A DNA stretch of 64,000 bases from NCBI GenBank assembly GCA_030867875.1, contig JAOWCC010001589.1, positions 74,361,537 to 74,425,536 of the forward strand, written 5' to 3'. Origin of the DNA: Actinernus sp. WN-2022. Its lineage: Eukaryota; Cnidaria; Anthozoa; Actiniaria; Actinernidae. Position numbers and translations under genes: made by a program. Under the pieces are notes generated by a model that was not told the DNA's origin, ran no database searches, and saw only the letters and a list, made by a program, of their open reading frames with translations. Shown piece by piece: positions 43,238-55,627 of the stretch; position 1 is the stretch's first letter, and every line of letters begins with the position of its first letter.

Positions 43238-43275
43238 CCTAAGGGACGGACCATTAGAAAAGTTATGGGGGGGGG
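43238..43275. repeat. GGACGGACCATTAGAAAAGT element end
   Basis: GGACCATTAGAAAAGT followed by a long G tract also occurs at 18635-18660. Both look like one terminus of the same TIR family; partners were not located. Confidence 0.45.
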
Positions 43276-44389
43276 TGGGGGGGATTCTCAAGCAATTTTT
43301 TTTTTTGGCTACGATCTCATGCACGTTTTTTTTATAAAAAAAAAATTATGTACTAATCTATTCAAAATTAGCACCTTTCATATCAAAGTCATTGTGTACA
43401 AAAGCCTACATATCGATAACCGGTGACTCACTCCCATTATCGGCCCAGTCATTTCACTCAAAAATACATGGATTTGGGAGCTATTTTGCCTTATAAAACA
43501 AATAAAATGATATATGACTTCCACTTACCTTCAAATCAAAGTTAAATAACATCTAATCTGCAACTGATAACTGTTTGGAGTGATTATATTAAGATTTCGA
43601 CCGTACAAATTTGAATTTGCTTTCGCGAGTAAAGTGTTTTTTTACAAGGCGTTACTGGTTTAGGAACTACCTGGGTTTAGCTTGAATACTTGCCGCTGAA
43701 TTCAGAATAAATTTGCAGTATTCTGGTGTATAGAACATTGAGGTTTCTCAAGTTTAGAGTGGTACAAATCACTGTTAAAGTTCCATTTCGTCATGATTTC
43801 GTACTATTTTTCTTGTCTGACTTTTGGTATGGCGGGAGCTGCAGTAGGAGAGAATTTGGAGCGTTCAAACGAAAGCAGAGAATTCTGCTTCGTATAGTTC
43901 CGGTATCAACAGGTAAGCCATATTATATACTTGTAATGCGACTGAAGTTGTTCTCTCTCTCAAATAAAATCTCATTTACTTCAAAGCGATGACCAATAGC
44001 AAATGTCCTCTTCTGTGTGCAATGATTTTGATACGACTTTTAAAATAATTCTTATCCTAAGTAAACTTTAAGGGCCATGCTCCTGTGAATTTTTTTTTGA
44101 TCAGGGCATCAGGGCTAGCGTGCCCATATTAAAAGTTATACTTTAATATTGATACCTATAAAAGTGTACAGCTGCATCACCTTGCATGGCAAATGATTGT
44201 TTATGATTCAAGCTCATAGCGAGACCAGTGAAAATATCATTCAAAGAAATATTTTTGAGACGAAAAATTATGTAAATTTCTCCTGCTTTTAATAGTGGAT
44301 AAATCAAAGGATACATATGTGTACCTCTCACAAAAGAGTTGCTGCAACAAAAACAGTGTGATAGAAGGAAACCATTTGCAGTTGATGGT
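43276..44389. other. non-coding DNA, nothing recognised
   Basis: A frame around 43830-43914 starts ATGGCGGGAGCTGCAG and meets a good donor (CAACAG|gtaagc), but that frame has a stop before the donor, so I do not call an exon. Confidence 0.35.
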
Positions 44390-44577
44390 AGCCTGCAATG
44401 CAGGCGTTTTATTTGGGAAATGCGTTTTATTTGGGAAACCGAAATATATTTGGACGATAGTGGACGAGGGAAGAATGGCGCCCTTCTCTCGCTTTATCGT
44501 CCTCGCTCCATTCCTACTCGTCTGAAATTCATTCGTGAGCGGAAGCGGGGAAAACCACTAGAAACGCCTGTTGATGG
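44390..44577. mobile_element. degraded MITE with AGGCGTTT ends
   Basis: GCCTGCAATGCAGGCGTTTT at the left is partly mirrored by CTAGAAACGCCTGTTGATGG at the right. The short arms enclose about 140 bp. Pairing is imperfect and no target duplication was found. Confidence 0.4.
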
Positions 44578-45146
44578 CATCCCTGTACATTTGTGCAGTC
44601 CCTGGCCTCTGCCAGTTTCAACTGCTGCCGGTTTTAGAATAACTAATAAGACTAAAAAGAAGTATTTCTGCGACAAGCGGAAATATATTAATATTATCAG
44701 ATTAATTAGTACTGAGAAAAACAATCCTCAAATGGCAAAGTTTCTTATATTTCTCGCTTCAGGATGGTGTTGACAGCCCTGTGCTTCACGAATATCACAA
44801 ACTCTCAGTTTCTGTTTAACCCTCGGTTCCTTAAAACCCCCTCCAAAAACACGATTTAGAACGGTTAAAAGTATTTTTTGGACGATTTAGGTTGCGTTTC
44901 AGACGGTTTTTCACGGTTTTTACCATAACATCGATGTAGTTTCTCTCTTCATTACTAAAAACCCGTTGTAAATCGATCAAAATAGCTCGTAAACCGTGGC
45001 ATATTAAGCCAAATGGCATGTAAACCGTCCAACATATTCGTAAAACCTTATAGCTATAGTAGATTAAAAAAAGAAAATGAGGTAGACAGTCAAATCTAAT
45101 AAGGTTTTTTTCTGGTACAAAGTCTTTCTGAGCAAATTAAAATAAC

Positions 45147-45290
45147 GAGCGCGGTGGCGCAGTCGGTTACTCTTGCTGCGCCGCTGAGAAGCCATGGGCG
45201 CGGGTTCGAACCTTGAACAAGACGGATTTTGTTTTCACTCTTCTTTTTAACCGGCACATCATGACATATAAAGATACAGACAGACATACA
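45147..45290 (+). mobile_element. tRNA-derived SINE
   Basis: GTGGCGCAGTCGGTTA (box A-like, 45154-45169) and GCGGGTTCGAACC (box B, 45200-45212) have pol III promoter spacing. The 5' and 3' acceptor arms do not pair, and the body continues into unrelated sequence to a repetitive ACAGACAGACATACATA end. Hence a SINE and not a tRNA gene. Confidence 0.6.
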
Positions 45291-45767
45291 TATGTATAGT
45301 AACGGTATTAATACATGTATTTGTAACTGCGGCCTTATCAGAATGCGGCGGAAAATGCATGAAATAAAGCTTAAAAAATAACGTAATTGTAGTGATATTG
45401 TTTGTGATTATCGTGGTTAATTCTTCCAATACTCCGGCGGGTCAAAACAATAATTCAGAGTTTCAACATGGAACTGAAGATACCCTGGTTCCAGAGGTTT
45501 TCTAGAGAGAGAACAGCCGCGGAGAAAGAGCCGCCAAGCGGCGATCAATGAGCTGCGAAATATTGCTATGTTCTGGGATATGCATTGTAAACCGAAAGAT
45601 CCGCCACCGAATCAAAAACAACAACAAAAACTACAAGCGTGCTTTCAACTTTCCGCTTCCCTTCTGCGACCCATTCTATTTTCATTTGTTTGTTTTCAGT
45701 TCGGTATGTTACTTGCTCTTCTAATTTATGTGACCTTATCTGTAACGCCGTTCAGCCATCGGGGACA

Positions 45768-45865
45768 ATCTCGGTCAAATTGAGTAGGGAAAAAAATCCC
45801 CCGTCCCCCCATTTCAGTGATGAGAGCGTAGGCAAACTGAAATGGACCATGATTTAACATCGTTG
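45768..45865 (+). repeat. dispersed ~100-bp repeat, copy 2
   Basis: Same orientation as 43027-43125 with few mismatches; it diverges after AACATC. Confidence 0.75.
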
Positions 45866-45910
45866 AAATGGGGGAGGAGAGGTCTTAAATTTCCAACAGA
45901 TTTTACCCTT

Positions 45911-45950
45911 CGGCTGTTTCCTGATTCGGCCATTTACTGATTTAAACCCA

Positions 45951-45983
<33 letters not shown>

Positions 45984-46955
45984 GCCCTGAAACTTCACTT
46001 GTGCTCTAAAATCGACGTAAAGGCTAAATGTGAAGATGATTTACCTAAATATCATCATATTGGTATCTAACAACTGCGATATATCTTCCACTGAGTTCCA
46101 TCAGTTGCTTAATTGTGTATTTATCTCGGTGCTTTAACTGGTCGATTGACCTCACCAACTCAGATCAGTAGCGCAGCGAATCGCTTAAATATTGTCGTAC
46201 AAATGCTGCTAACTTAATTTTGAAACCCTACATGTATTGTTACCTACAATCTGAATGATTTTTGATCGGTGGTCTGTTCGATTTTTCAAGCATTTACTTA
46301 TTTGACCTGGGTAACCCAAGAAGACACTGACGTAATTAAGTAAATGATAACGTGACGAAAGACATTTAACATGTTCGACAGACTACGGCGATCAAATGGG
46401 CTATTGCACAAAAAACCCTATTGAGGAACGTCGGAGTTGCCCTTTTCTTACCCCTTCCCTGGAATTTCCGAAAAACCTGTAAACTATGGCATTCCCCCAT
46501 GGAATCGCCATCTCAGTTGAATGAACCCCCTCCCTTGGAATTCCACATATTTTTGATTAAAAATGTCCTTAAGCCCCTGGAATTCAATAGGAAAGGTACC
46601 CTTCCCCTGGAAATCCACTTTTAAAAAATAACCCCCTCCCCTGGAATTCCAAGGTTCCTCAATAGGGGGGTTTGGTTTTTTTGTGCAATCGCCCAATGCG
46701 GGACAGATATACAATGTACGTATATCATTCAGATATTAAAAAATTACAAAATTACAAAATGTTACAAAATTAAGTTAGCAGCATTTGTACGACAAGATTT
46801 AAGCGATTCGCTGCGCTACTAATCTGAGTTGGTGCCGGTCAATCGACCGTGAAACAGTTAAATCACCGAGATAAATACACTAAGCAATGGAACTGAAAGA
46901 TATATCGCAGGAAACAGCCGAATCAGGAAATGCGAATCAGTATTAAACTATAGCT
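45911..46955. mobile_element. long imperfect inverted repeat (~1 kb) with a nested TIR element
   Basis: The left arm 46080-46260 (TATCTCGGTG, CAGCGAATCGCTTAAAT, GTACAAATGCTGCTAAC) pairs with the right arm 46715-46920. An outer GGCTGTTTCCTGATTCGG at 45912 pairs with 46912-46929. Inside, ATTGCACAAAAAA...TATTGAGGAAC at 46404 and its reverse complement near 46650-46692 define a second, shorter element. Nothing is coding. Confidence 0.6.
45951..45980 (+). repeat. 30-base poly-G run
   Basis: Uninterrupted G30 within the left arm of the 45.9-46.9 kb inverted repeat. Confidence 0.95.
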
Positions 46956-47597
46956 GCCGATATATTCGGTTCAGTGATTTTACTTCATTTTGATTGACAA
47001 CGACGCAGAATTTGTCTTTTTGTAATTGTAGATATAGCCGAATGATCGGTTTGACTACAAACATTAAACTCGCCACTACACTGCTGGCTACACGCAAAGT
47101 ACTGATACTCTTTCGGTGTTACCGGAGATGCTGCGATGCTGAAGCGTGCATCCATGTATAACATCTTGTTCGGTACTGGTGAATATCCGGCAGAAACTGT
47201 ACTTTTATCACCCTTTTATCACTGAAAATTTCCAGAAACGTTCTCTGGGAGAGACGGTCGACGTTCAATATCCATGTGGATTCAAATTGCCACAGTTTTT
47301 TAACAACTTCAGTTCTGCTGTTCCTAAAAGAACTTTATAACTTTCCTCTGATGCTGCATCGCTATTTAATCACTAAGTACTCGATCAGTTATTTGCATGC
47401 ACCGATGATGAGTATACTTGAGAGTAATCCAGTTACTTTGTATAGTTTCTTCTACTTTCTCTTCTTTTAATAGGCAAAGTCAAGCCTTTTCAATACCCAA
47501 TACTCTCCCAAATAGGCTGTAAGGTTACCGTATACCTTCGCGGTTAAAAATATACTCAAATTTTGCGCTTATTACTGTTATTATGACTGATTCAACT
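46956..47597. other. non-coding DNA, nothing recognised
   Basis: AT-rich with short frames only. Confidence 0.4.
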
Positions 47598-47606
47598 GCC
47601 CTATAC

Positions 47607-48192
47607 CCGGAGGGGGTACTTACATGAAAAATGGGTATGTATGTGAGGCCAAGAGACTCAAACCCTGACCCTGTTTGACCCAATCCGAGCTCCAAAACCC
47701 TGTTTGCCCCCTTTTTTGAAAAAAAAAACCCTGATTGCCCCTTCTTTAACTTGTTTTCAAAACACGGTCGGATATATACCCCGGCCGGTATACCGCGTAC
47801 CGGGATTGCATGCAAAATACGGAACATTTCAAGTCGGGACGTGTCATTGGGTATAAACAAATCAGCAGATGAAGTACATAGATAAGTACTGAAGTACGAA
47901 TTAGCGGCGTCACGATGTATGGGAACCTCAGTGCTTGCATGTGGGCAGGCGATCAAAATGCGGCAACAGAATGTCTTTTTTTGACATAGTAGCTAAAAAA
48001 AAAATGAACCCTAGCTGCCTAAAAAAACCTGAACCCCGACCCTGACTGAACCCAAATTATCCTCAAATCCTGACCCTGATCTGCCCAAATCAGGTCAAAA
48101 CCCTGACCCTACCTGCCCAAACCGAGCTCAAAACCCTGACCCACCCGGGCGGCACATACATAATACGTCAGAAACAGGAGTACCCCCCCCGG
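47607..48192. mobile_element. 586-bp TIR element with 8-9-bp TSD
   Basis: The ends CCGGAGGGGGTACT and AGTACCCCCCCCGG are inverted. GCCCTATAC flanks both sides (47598-47606 and 48193-48201). Inside, phrases such as AAAACCCTGACCCT and TGCCCAAAC recur in one orientation towards both ends. It has the same architecture as 31363-31776 (G-rich TIR, subterminal direct repeats) but a different sequence. Confidence 0.75.
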
Positions 48193-48398
48193 GCCCTATA
48201 CAGCCTTCAAAAGTGTTATTAGTACGCGAGTTTGTTGATCTTTTACTTTGCTTGTACATAATAAGTTTAAGTTGGACTTTGAAACATTTACGGAGTGGCG
48301 ATTTTTCTTGTTCCTTAATAAGTAATTCTTATTTTGTCAAAGTTTCGTGAAAATCCCCCAAAATCATATCCCGGCATTGGAGGTAAAATAGCAGTCAA

Positions 48399-49131
48399 AA
48401 AGTTGAAAACGGCCCAAACAATGATTGGTCATACGCGACAACATTGTTGTCAAAATTAACCAATTATGTGTAACCGAATACCGGAAGCGTTGCATAGAAA
48501 TTTATGCCTGAAGATAGAAACAGAACTGAAGATCAAACGGGGAACTGAACTGAGTGATTCTGCTTGACCTGCAATCAAGACGGCAAAACTAAAGATCGAA
48601 CGGGCTTTATCGACTTGAACTCAACGGGTTTACGTGCATAAATGTGTAGACAGAAACAGAACTGAAGCCGCTTGACATGCGTGCAATCAAGACGCCAACA
48701 CTGAAGATCGAACTCGAACTGGTTTACGGGCAAGATCAGTCAAGAGTCTTATGTCTCTGTACGTTTATCGTTTTCTCAGTAGTTAGATAGTCAGTCATAG
48801 CTACTCAGATTATTTTATTTCATTTGTTTATTGCAACGCCAATAGGATATTGTAAACGAGTTATCATAAATGTTTAGTGAGGAAAAGGACATTTTTAGCT
48901 CGTGGTAATAATAGACCATTTTCCTGTCGTTTTTTACCAATCCCAACAATTCTAGAAAAACAAACTGTCGTGTCTGTTTCTCTTGATTACGGTAACACAA
49001 ACGCCAATACGATATTGTAAATGAGTTATCATAAATGTTTAGTGAGGAAAGGACATTTTTAGCTCGTGGTAATAATAGACCATTTTCCTGTCGTTTTTTA
49101 CCAATCCCAACAATTCTAGAAAAAAAACCTT
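48399..49131 (+). repeat. left arm of an 8.9-kb inverted-repeat pair
   Basis: It starts AAGTTGAAAACGGCCCAAAC and is matched by the reverse complement of 56370-57317 through to the inner end. The inner part consists of 165-bp tandem units (GATATTGTAAACGAGTTATC at 48846, related copy at 49011). The inner end is cut by a LINE fragment at about 49131. Repeated short frames in the units are fortuitous. Confidence 0.82.
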
Positions 49132-49610
49132 TACAAGAGTAAAAAGTTAAAAAAATAATAAATTATGGCTATACAATTACAACTATATAAAAATTACATA
49201 ATACGCGGAATAAAATTCTAAAAATTCTAAATATATACATACAGACTATAGATTATATGTTGCTTTGAATAGGTATGTCTTGAGGGTCTTTTTAAAAAGT
49301 AAAATCGATGACGACTTCCTAAGTTCCAGTGGTAAGTCGTTCCACAGTCTCGGTGCAGCTACAGAAAATGATCTATCACCATATGATTTAAGTTTGCTTG
49401 TCGGGATACTCAAAAGTTCTTTATTGCTGGAACGCAGCGATCGTGAATATTTGCGATAACTCAATAGTTCGGTAACATAGGAGGGCGCCATCCCATTAAG
49501 AGCTTTGTACACTAATAACAATAGCTTAAAAATAATACGAAACTCTACGGGTAGCCAATGTAGCTGGATCATTACAGGAGAAATATGGTCGTATTTTTTA
49601 GTAATAACAA
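49131..49610 (-). pseudogene. LINE ORF2 C-terminal tail
   Basis: Minus-strand frame 49572-49246 reads LHWLPVEFRIIFKLLLLVYK, ALNGMAPSYVTELL, DRSFSVAAPRLWNDLPLELR and FKKTLKTYLFKATYNL. This is the classic CR1-like ORF2 ending (LHWLPV--RI-FK-----YK-LNG-AP-YL; AP-LWN-LP--LR). Only the tail and an AT-rich 3' UTR remain, and the 3' end abuts a 165-bp repeat unit, so this is a 5'-truncated insertion. Confidence 0.88.
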
Positions 49611-50835
49611 AGTTAATTATGTATCAAAATGTCGAGGTTAGAGGCCAACTTTACACTCCCTGGAACTTCCCCTTGACGCCGGTTCAACAAACGGACACCG
49701 GAGCGTGTTACTCATCATGATATCTATTATTGTACCAAATTTGTTTTCTCTACGAATATAAAGTTAGGCTAGTGTTTTGCCAAAGGACCTTAGAGCCAAG
49801 TGTAAGTCAAGACCATAGGTCGATATAGGTCTGAAAAACTGATGAGTTTGCACAAAAGAGAGTTTTGAATAGGTTCCTGTTGAGCTATTACAATAAAATG
49901 TTCAGAAATGTTCACCAAACTTGTTTCGATAGCTGCGCATGCGAGGATATAGACGCATGAGGATATAAATATATTTTAATGAGGATATGCATATAAAGTT
50001 TACACTTGTTTCCAATCTGGTCCTCCTAACTATTATATGCCAAGATAGAAACATTATATAATTACATTATAATACATAATAGATATTTTTTTAACTACTC
50101 AAAAAAAGGAATATATATTATTGGGAAGATATGAGAAAGATTCAATAAAATATAAACACATATAGCTTTAGAATTAGACAATTAAAAACATGATATAAAG
50201 TTAACGTAAGGTGGTTACAGGTATCAAAAAGAGATCTAGAAACATTGTAGACATCACAGTCAGTAAAGCCTGGTGCTCTGACAAAATTGGTGTTAACTTT
50301 TATTTAACATGGAAGGAATTACTCTACGAGGTCACCTTTCACATAGATACTAATGGCATCAAAACAACAATGTGGCGTTGAGCTTTTCTAATTATTATTT
50401 AATTCAAATGCTTGCCAATTGAAGGTTTTTTAAACATTTGAAGAAACAAATAGCACAGTGTGATAGATCTGTTCTTGATGTAACAAGATTAGGCTATTAG
50501 AACTGGTTTTTAGCATTACTATGGAAATAAGTTTTAAAGTCAAAACTGATTTCAAGTAAAAAATTGAATGTGATGGTTTCATCCTAACCATTTTCCAATG
50601 TTATACTATAGCGAAACCACAGTTGGGCATTTAAGGCTTAATTGGACCTTAAAATTTCACTAAAATTGATTTCCGACCATACTCATGTATCGTTTCCATG
50701 GAAACGAAAAGTCTCGTGACCACGCGGATAGCATGTTATTGTTAGTATGTATTTGTATAACACTATCAGTTGGGTGAAGTTGACATTTGTCCTTCAATAT
50801 ACACAGCTCCAAAATGTGACTTTTGGCTTTTGCTC
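49611..50835. other. non-coding DNA, nothing recognised
   Basis: AT-rich sequence inside the 8.9-kb inverted-repeat interval; no coding support. Confidence 0.4.
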
Positions 50836-52541
50836 TAAATTAACCCCAACCTAACCGAGTTAACCCCAACCCCTACTGAAAACACTATAGATTTGTTGCT
50901 TTCCAATAAACGTTGGTGGAGGACTTGTCATTGGACGGAGCTACAACATACCAAATGATCACGTGACCGAAGTGCACTGTTACCTAGCAACCATTGGTCA
51001 ACTTTGAACAACATTGTAACCCTGTTCAGCTTAATTTTTAGTAGATGTTCAATATTCATGTGAATATTCTGCCATCGTAACGTTTGTTACTGAAAACAAA
51101 ATTGAAATCGATGGAATATTAATTGATTAATTGAAATACAAAAATTCGAAGCGACACTGGTGAAGCTATAATTGCTCTCCTAGCTTAACTCCAACTTAAC
51201 CAGAGTTAACCCCAACCCCTACTAAAATACTATAGATTTGTTGCTTTCCAATAAACGTTGGTGGAGGACTTGACATTGGACGGAGCTACAACATACCAAA
51301 TGATCACGTGACCGAAGTGCACTGTTACCTAGCAACCATTGGTCAACTTTGAACAACATTGTAACCCTGTTCAGCTTAATTTTTAGTAGATGTTCAATAT
51401 TCATGTGAATATTCTGCCATCGTAACGTTTGTTACTGAAAACAAAATTGAAATCGATGGAATATTAATTGATTAATTGAAATACAAAAATTCGAAGCGAC
51501 ACTGGTGAAGCTATAATTGCTTTCCTAGCTTAACCTCAACTTAACCAGAGTTAACCCCAACCCCTACTAAAACACTATAGATTTGTTGCTTTCCAATAAA
51601 CGTTGGTGGAGGACTTGACATTGGACAGAGCTACAACATACCAAATGATCACGTGACCGAAGTGCACTGTTACCTAGCAACCATTGGTCAACTTTGAACA
51701 ACATTGTAACCCTGTTCAGCTTAATTTTTAGTAGATGTTCAATATTCATGTGAATATTCTGCCATCGTAACGTTTGTTACTGAAAACAAAATTGAAATCG
51801 ATGGAATATTAATTGATTAATTGAAATACAAAAATTCGAAGCGACACTGGTGAAGCTATAATTGCTTTCCTAGCTTAACCCCAACTTAACCAGAGTTAAC
51901 CCCAACCCCTACTAAAACACTATAGATTTGTTGCTTTCCAATAAACGTTGGTGGAGGACTTGACATTGGACGGAGCTACAACATACCAAATGATCACGTG
52001 ACCGAAGTGCACTGTTACCTAGCAACCATTGGTCAACTTTGAACAACATTGTAACCCTGTTCAGCTTAATTTTTAGTAGATGTTCAATATTCATGTGAAT
52101 ATTCTGCCATCGTAACGTTTGTTACTGAAAACAAAATTGAAATCGATGGAATATTAATTGATTAATTGAAATACAAAAATTCGAAGCGACACTGGTGAAG
52201 CTATAATTGCTCTCCTAGCTTAACCCCAACTTAACCAGAGTTAACCCCAACCCCTACTAAAACACTATAGATTTGTTGCTTTCCAATAAACGTTGGTGGA
52301 GGACTTGACATTGGACGGAGCTACAACATACCAAATGATCACGTGACCGAAGTGCACTGTTACCTAGCAACCATTGGTCAACTTTGAACAACATTGTAAC
52401 TCTGTTCAGCTTAATTTTTAGTAGATGTTCAATATTCATGTGAATATTCTGCCATCGTAACGTTTGTTACTGAAAACAAAATTGAAATCGATGGAATATT
52501 AATTGAGATACAACAATTTGAATCAACACCGATGAAGCTAT
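50836..52541. repeat. 345-bp satellite array, five units
   Basis: TATAGATTTGTTGCTTTCCA occurs at 50886, 51231, 51576, 51921 and 52266, exactly 345 bp apart. The last four units are nearly identical and the first is slightly diverged. Each starts with AACCCCAACTTAACCAGAG-like sequence and includes ATTAATTGATTAATTG. The recurring 60-codon minus-strand frames are by-products of the repeat. Confidence 0.95.
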
Positions 52542-52579
52542 AATTGTTCGAAAACCAGTAATTATAAAATATCACCAAA

Positions 52580-53640
52580 ATGCTGAAAGTTAGGTTATTT
52601 GTTTTTACACATAGTTATCTAGCTAACTTTTTGTTTTTTAAATTTAAAGATGTATTGGCATTTCTTGATATAATAGACCATTCTAAGACGGATAAGCCAA
52701 AAAATAAGGGGGAACAGGCTGAAGCACCTCACGTAGTAGAACTAGCATGTCAAGGCCAACCAATTCTGATGGAAGTGCACACGGGAGCCTCGTGTACAGT
52801 AATGAGTCGACGGGTATTTGAAAGACTACAAAAAAACACTGGGAGCCACATCAACCTGCAGCCTAACCGTAAGCCTGTGAGTAGGTACACCAAGGAACCA
52901 ATCAAAACCGTACCAGTGGGACGTTTGAAGGAGAATTCACCTACAAGGGACCTATTAAATAAGATAAAGCTGGACTGGAGTGAAATTCAGGTAAATTCCA
53001 TTGAGTCTAAATCAAACTCTTACACTCAGGTGAACCCAGTAAAGGACTTTCCCAAATTGTTTGAACCAGGGTTAGGTTTAGGCAAACTAGAAGGGATTAA
53101 AGCCAAAATACATGTCAATGAAGGGGCACTTCCCATTTATCAGAAGGCACGCCCTATTCCCTTCATAGAAAAAGAACTAGTTAATGCCGAACTGGACCAT
53201 TTGGAAAATCTGGTGGTAATAGAACCTGTCCAGTTCTCAGAATTGGCATCACAAATAGTCCCAGTAAGGAAAAGCAATGGGAAATTTAGGTTATATGGAA
53301 ACTATAAAACAACAGTAAACAAAGTCTCAAAACTTGATCGTCATCCCCTACCAAAAGTGCAATACTAGCAGGGGGAACACAATTTTCCAAACTGGACATG
53401 TCTGAAGCTTACGCCCAAGTAGAGCTTGCTCCGGCAATCTTTTAACGTTCCATTGAATCCGTCTTGGCAGGAATACAAAACGTCTTGGTATTCATAGATG
53501 ACATATTAGTCACAGGTAAAACAATGCTTGACCACCAGGCAGAACCTGTATGAAGTACTAAGTAGACTAAAGAAAGTGGTCTGAAATTAGGTGTAAGTAA
53601 AAGCCATTGTTTTATGGACTCCATAGTGTACTTGGGGCAC
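52580..53640 (+). pseudogene. gypsy protease-RT remnant
   Basis: The ATG frame 52580-53368 carries a protease region (VVELACQGQPILMEVHTGAS) in which the catalytic Asp of DTG is His. RT follows (GIKAKIHVNEGALPIYQKAR, PVRKSNGKFRLYGNYKT, VSKLDRHPLPK). It then needs a frame change to AGGTQFSKLDMSEAYAQVEL. Next comes APAIF-stop-RSIESVL, indicating an internal deletion of the fingers/palm stretch normally found between these motifs plus a nonsense codon. VLVFIDDILVTG at about 53490-53520 keeps both Asp residues. Confidence 0.85.
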
Positions 53641-54260
53641 TAAAAGATAAACTTCAAGCTATTGTAGAAATGCCAGAGCCCACCAATACATCCGATCGAG
53701 GTACAGGCTTATTTAGGCCATGTGAATTTCTATAGGAAATTTTTGCCAAACTTGTCGGATATATTGGCTCCAGTACATGAGCTATTGAAAAAAGACACCA
53801 AGTGGAAGTGGGCCAAAGAGCAACAATCGGCTTTTGACCAGGTAAAAAAACTGGTACAAACCACAGGGATCTTGGTACATTGTGACCCTGACCAAGAAAT
53901 CGTGGTAACATGCGATGCATCTCCAAAGGGGGTTGGGGCAGTCTTGTATCACAAAATTTCAGACGGCTTGGAGCGCCCGGTCTTTATGGCGTCAAGATCA
54001 CTAGCTCCGGCTGAAAAACGTTACAGCCAGATAGATCAAGGAAGCGCTAGCTTTGACATTTGCAGTGAAAATATTCCACCAATATTTATATGGCCGACAC
54101 TTTGTCGCATATACTAATCACAAACCACTACTGGGTCTGTTTGGGGAAAACAAATCCCTACCAGAACGGTCATCACCAAGAATTGTGCGATTATTACATA
54201 TGATTACACACTACTGCAGAAACCAGGCAAAGATAATGACCAGGCAGATGGCCTAAGTAG
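53641..54260 (+). pseudogene. gypsy RNase H remnant
   Basis: NFYRKFLPNLSDILAPVHEL and KWKWAKEQQSAFDQVKKLV are the RT connection. [39 protein letters not shown] and, after a frameshift, [20 protein letters not shown] are the RNase H domain. Only part is in frame. Confidence 0.8.
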
Positions 54261-54299
54261 ATTATCATTACCTAAGGTACTAAAGGAGGCGCCAACCCC

Positions 54300-55420
54300 A
54301 GCAGATATCATAAATCTCATGGAGATGGCACCAATCGGGACCCAGTGCTGGCAAAATCAGACACTATACATTTTGACAAGGTGGCCGACAACAGTCGCCC
54401 CTGAGGGCATGCCCTACGTTATCAGAAAGAATGAATTGAGCATTGAAATCCGGTGTATACTATGGGGCGCTAGGGTAGTTGTACCACCACAGGGTTGGGA
54501 ACGAATCATGAAAGGACTCCATGACACCCACCCTGGGATCACGCTCATGAAAGCCGTGGCAAGAAGTTTGGTGGCCTACGATTGATGTAGGTCTGGAGAC
54601 AGTTGTAAAAACCTGTACATCCTGCCAAGAGTCACGAAAAGCGCCTCCTAAAATTTTACTACACCAATGGGAATACCCAAGAAACCTAGATAATACACGA
54701 TAGACTACGTGGGACCACTGTTTGGGAGAATGTATTCGATTGTAGTGGATGCATTCTCCAAATGGGTAGAGGTAGCTATCACACACACGGCACCATCTGA
54801 GGCTACAATCGAAGGGTTGAGACAGATGTTTGCCACCCATGGGGTGCCCGACACCCTAGTGTCTGACAATGGTACCTGTTTCACCAGTGAACAGTTTAAG
54901 CAGTTTTTTTGAGAGAAATAACATCTCACACATCACAAGTGCGCTCTTCCACCCAGCTTCTAATGGGCTGGCGGAACGAGCAGTGCCGACATTTAAAACC
55001 AAATTGAAGCACATTAAAACAGGGAACCTAAGAACGAGAATTTCTCAGATTCTTTTGAGGTACCGCACCACGCCTCATAGCACTACAGGAGTACCAGCAT
55101 GCCAATTGCTAATGGGACGCATGATAAAAACACCCATGTAGGCAGTATTTCCGTCGGTGCACGCCAAAGTCCTGGTCAAACAAGAAACCATGAAAAACAC
55201 ATTTGTCCAGAGAACAAATCCACGTAGTTTTAAAATCGGGAAAGTGTATTTTCACGAAACTATGGGCAGGGTGCAAAGTATTTACCTGGACAGGTAATGG
55301 ATAAACTGGGACCTGTTACTTATGAAGTGTTACTAGAGGACAACCGATATGCCAAACGGCATACAAACCAGAATGTCAGAGTGATGAACGGGTGGAAGGT
55401 ATCAGTGAATTTCCTCCCGT
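54300..55420 (+). pseudogene. gypsy integrase remnant
   Basis: The zinc-binding part reads LHDTHPGITLMKAVAR then, in another frame, CKTCTSCQESRKAPPK-like sequence. The core has IVVDAFSKWVEV, LVSDNGTCFTSEQFKQFF and, after a shift, LFHPASNGLAERAVPTFK. The C-terminal module GPVTYEVLLEDNRYAKRHTN lies near 55310-55370. Catalytic residues are readable, but three or more frame breaks exist. Confidence 0.82.
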
Positions 55421-55627
55421 GGAATTAGCATTGTCTGAACTCGGCAATGAAATTCAACCACCTCCATCTAGCATGATTAGCCGAGGATCAAAACACCTGT
55501 TTGAACCCAGTGTCTCCTCGAAGTCCAGTCGGCAGGCTTGGAGAGGCGGTACAAAGTCACAATGCTGCATCGGGGGAACCTAGCACAACTCAGCTAGAGA
55601 TCGATAAAGCTGTAACAGCCGAGCTTA

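Noticed and set aside
43830..43914. First coding exon starting ATGGCGGGAGCTG
   Set aside because: The ATG frame stops before the good-looking donor site.
45147..45212. True tRNA gene
   Set aside because: Boxes A and B are present but acceptor and anticodon arms do not pair; it is the head of a SINE.
50886..52500. Repeated 60-aa ORF on the minus strand, four times 345 bp apart
   Set aside because: Identical only because the DNA is a recent satellite; no coding signature, start context or domain.
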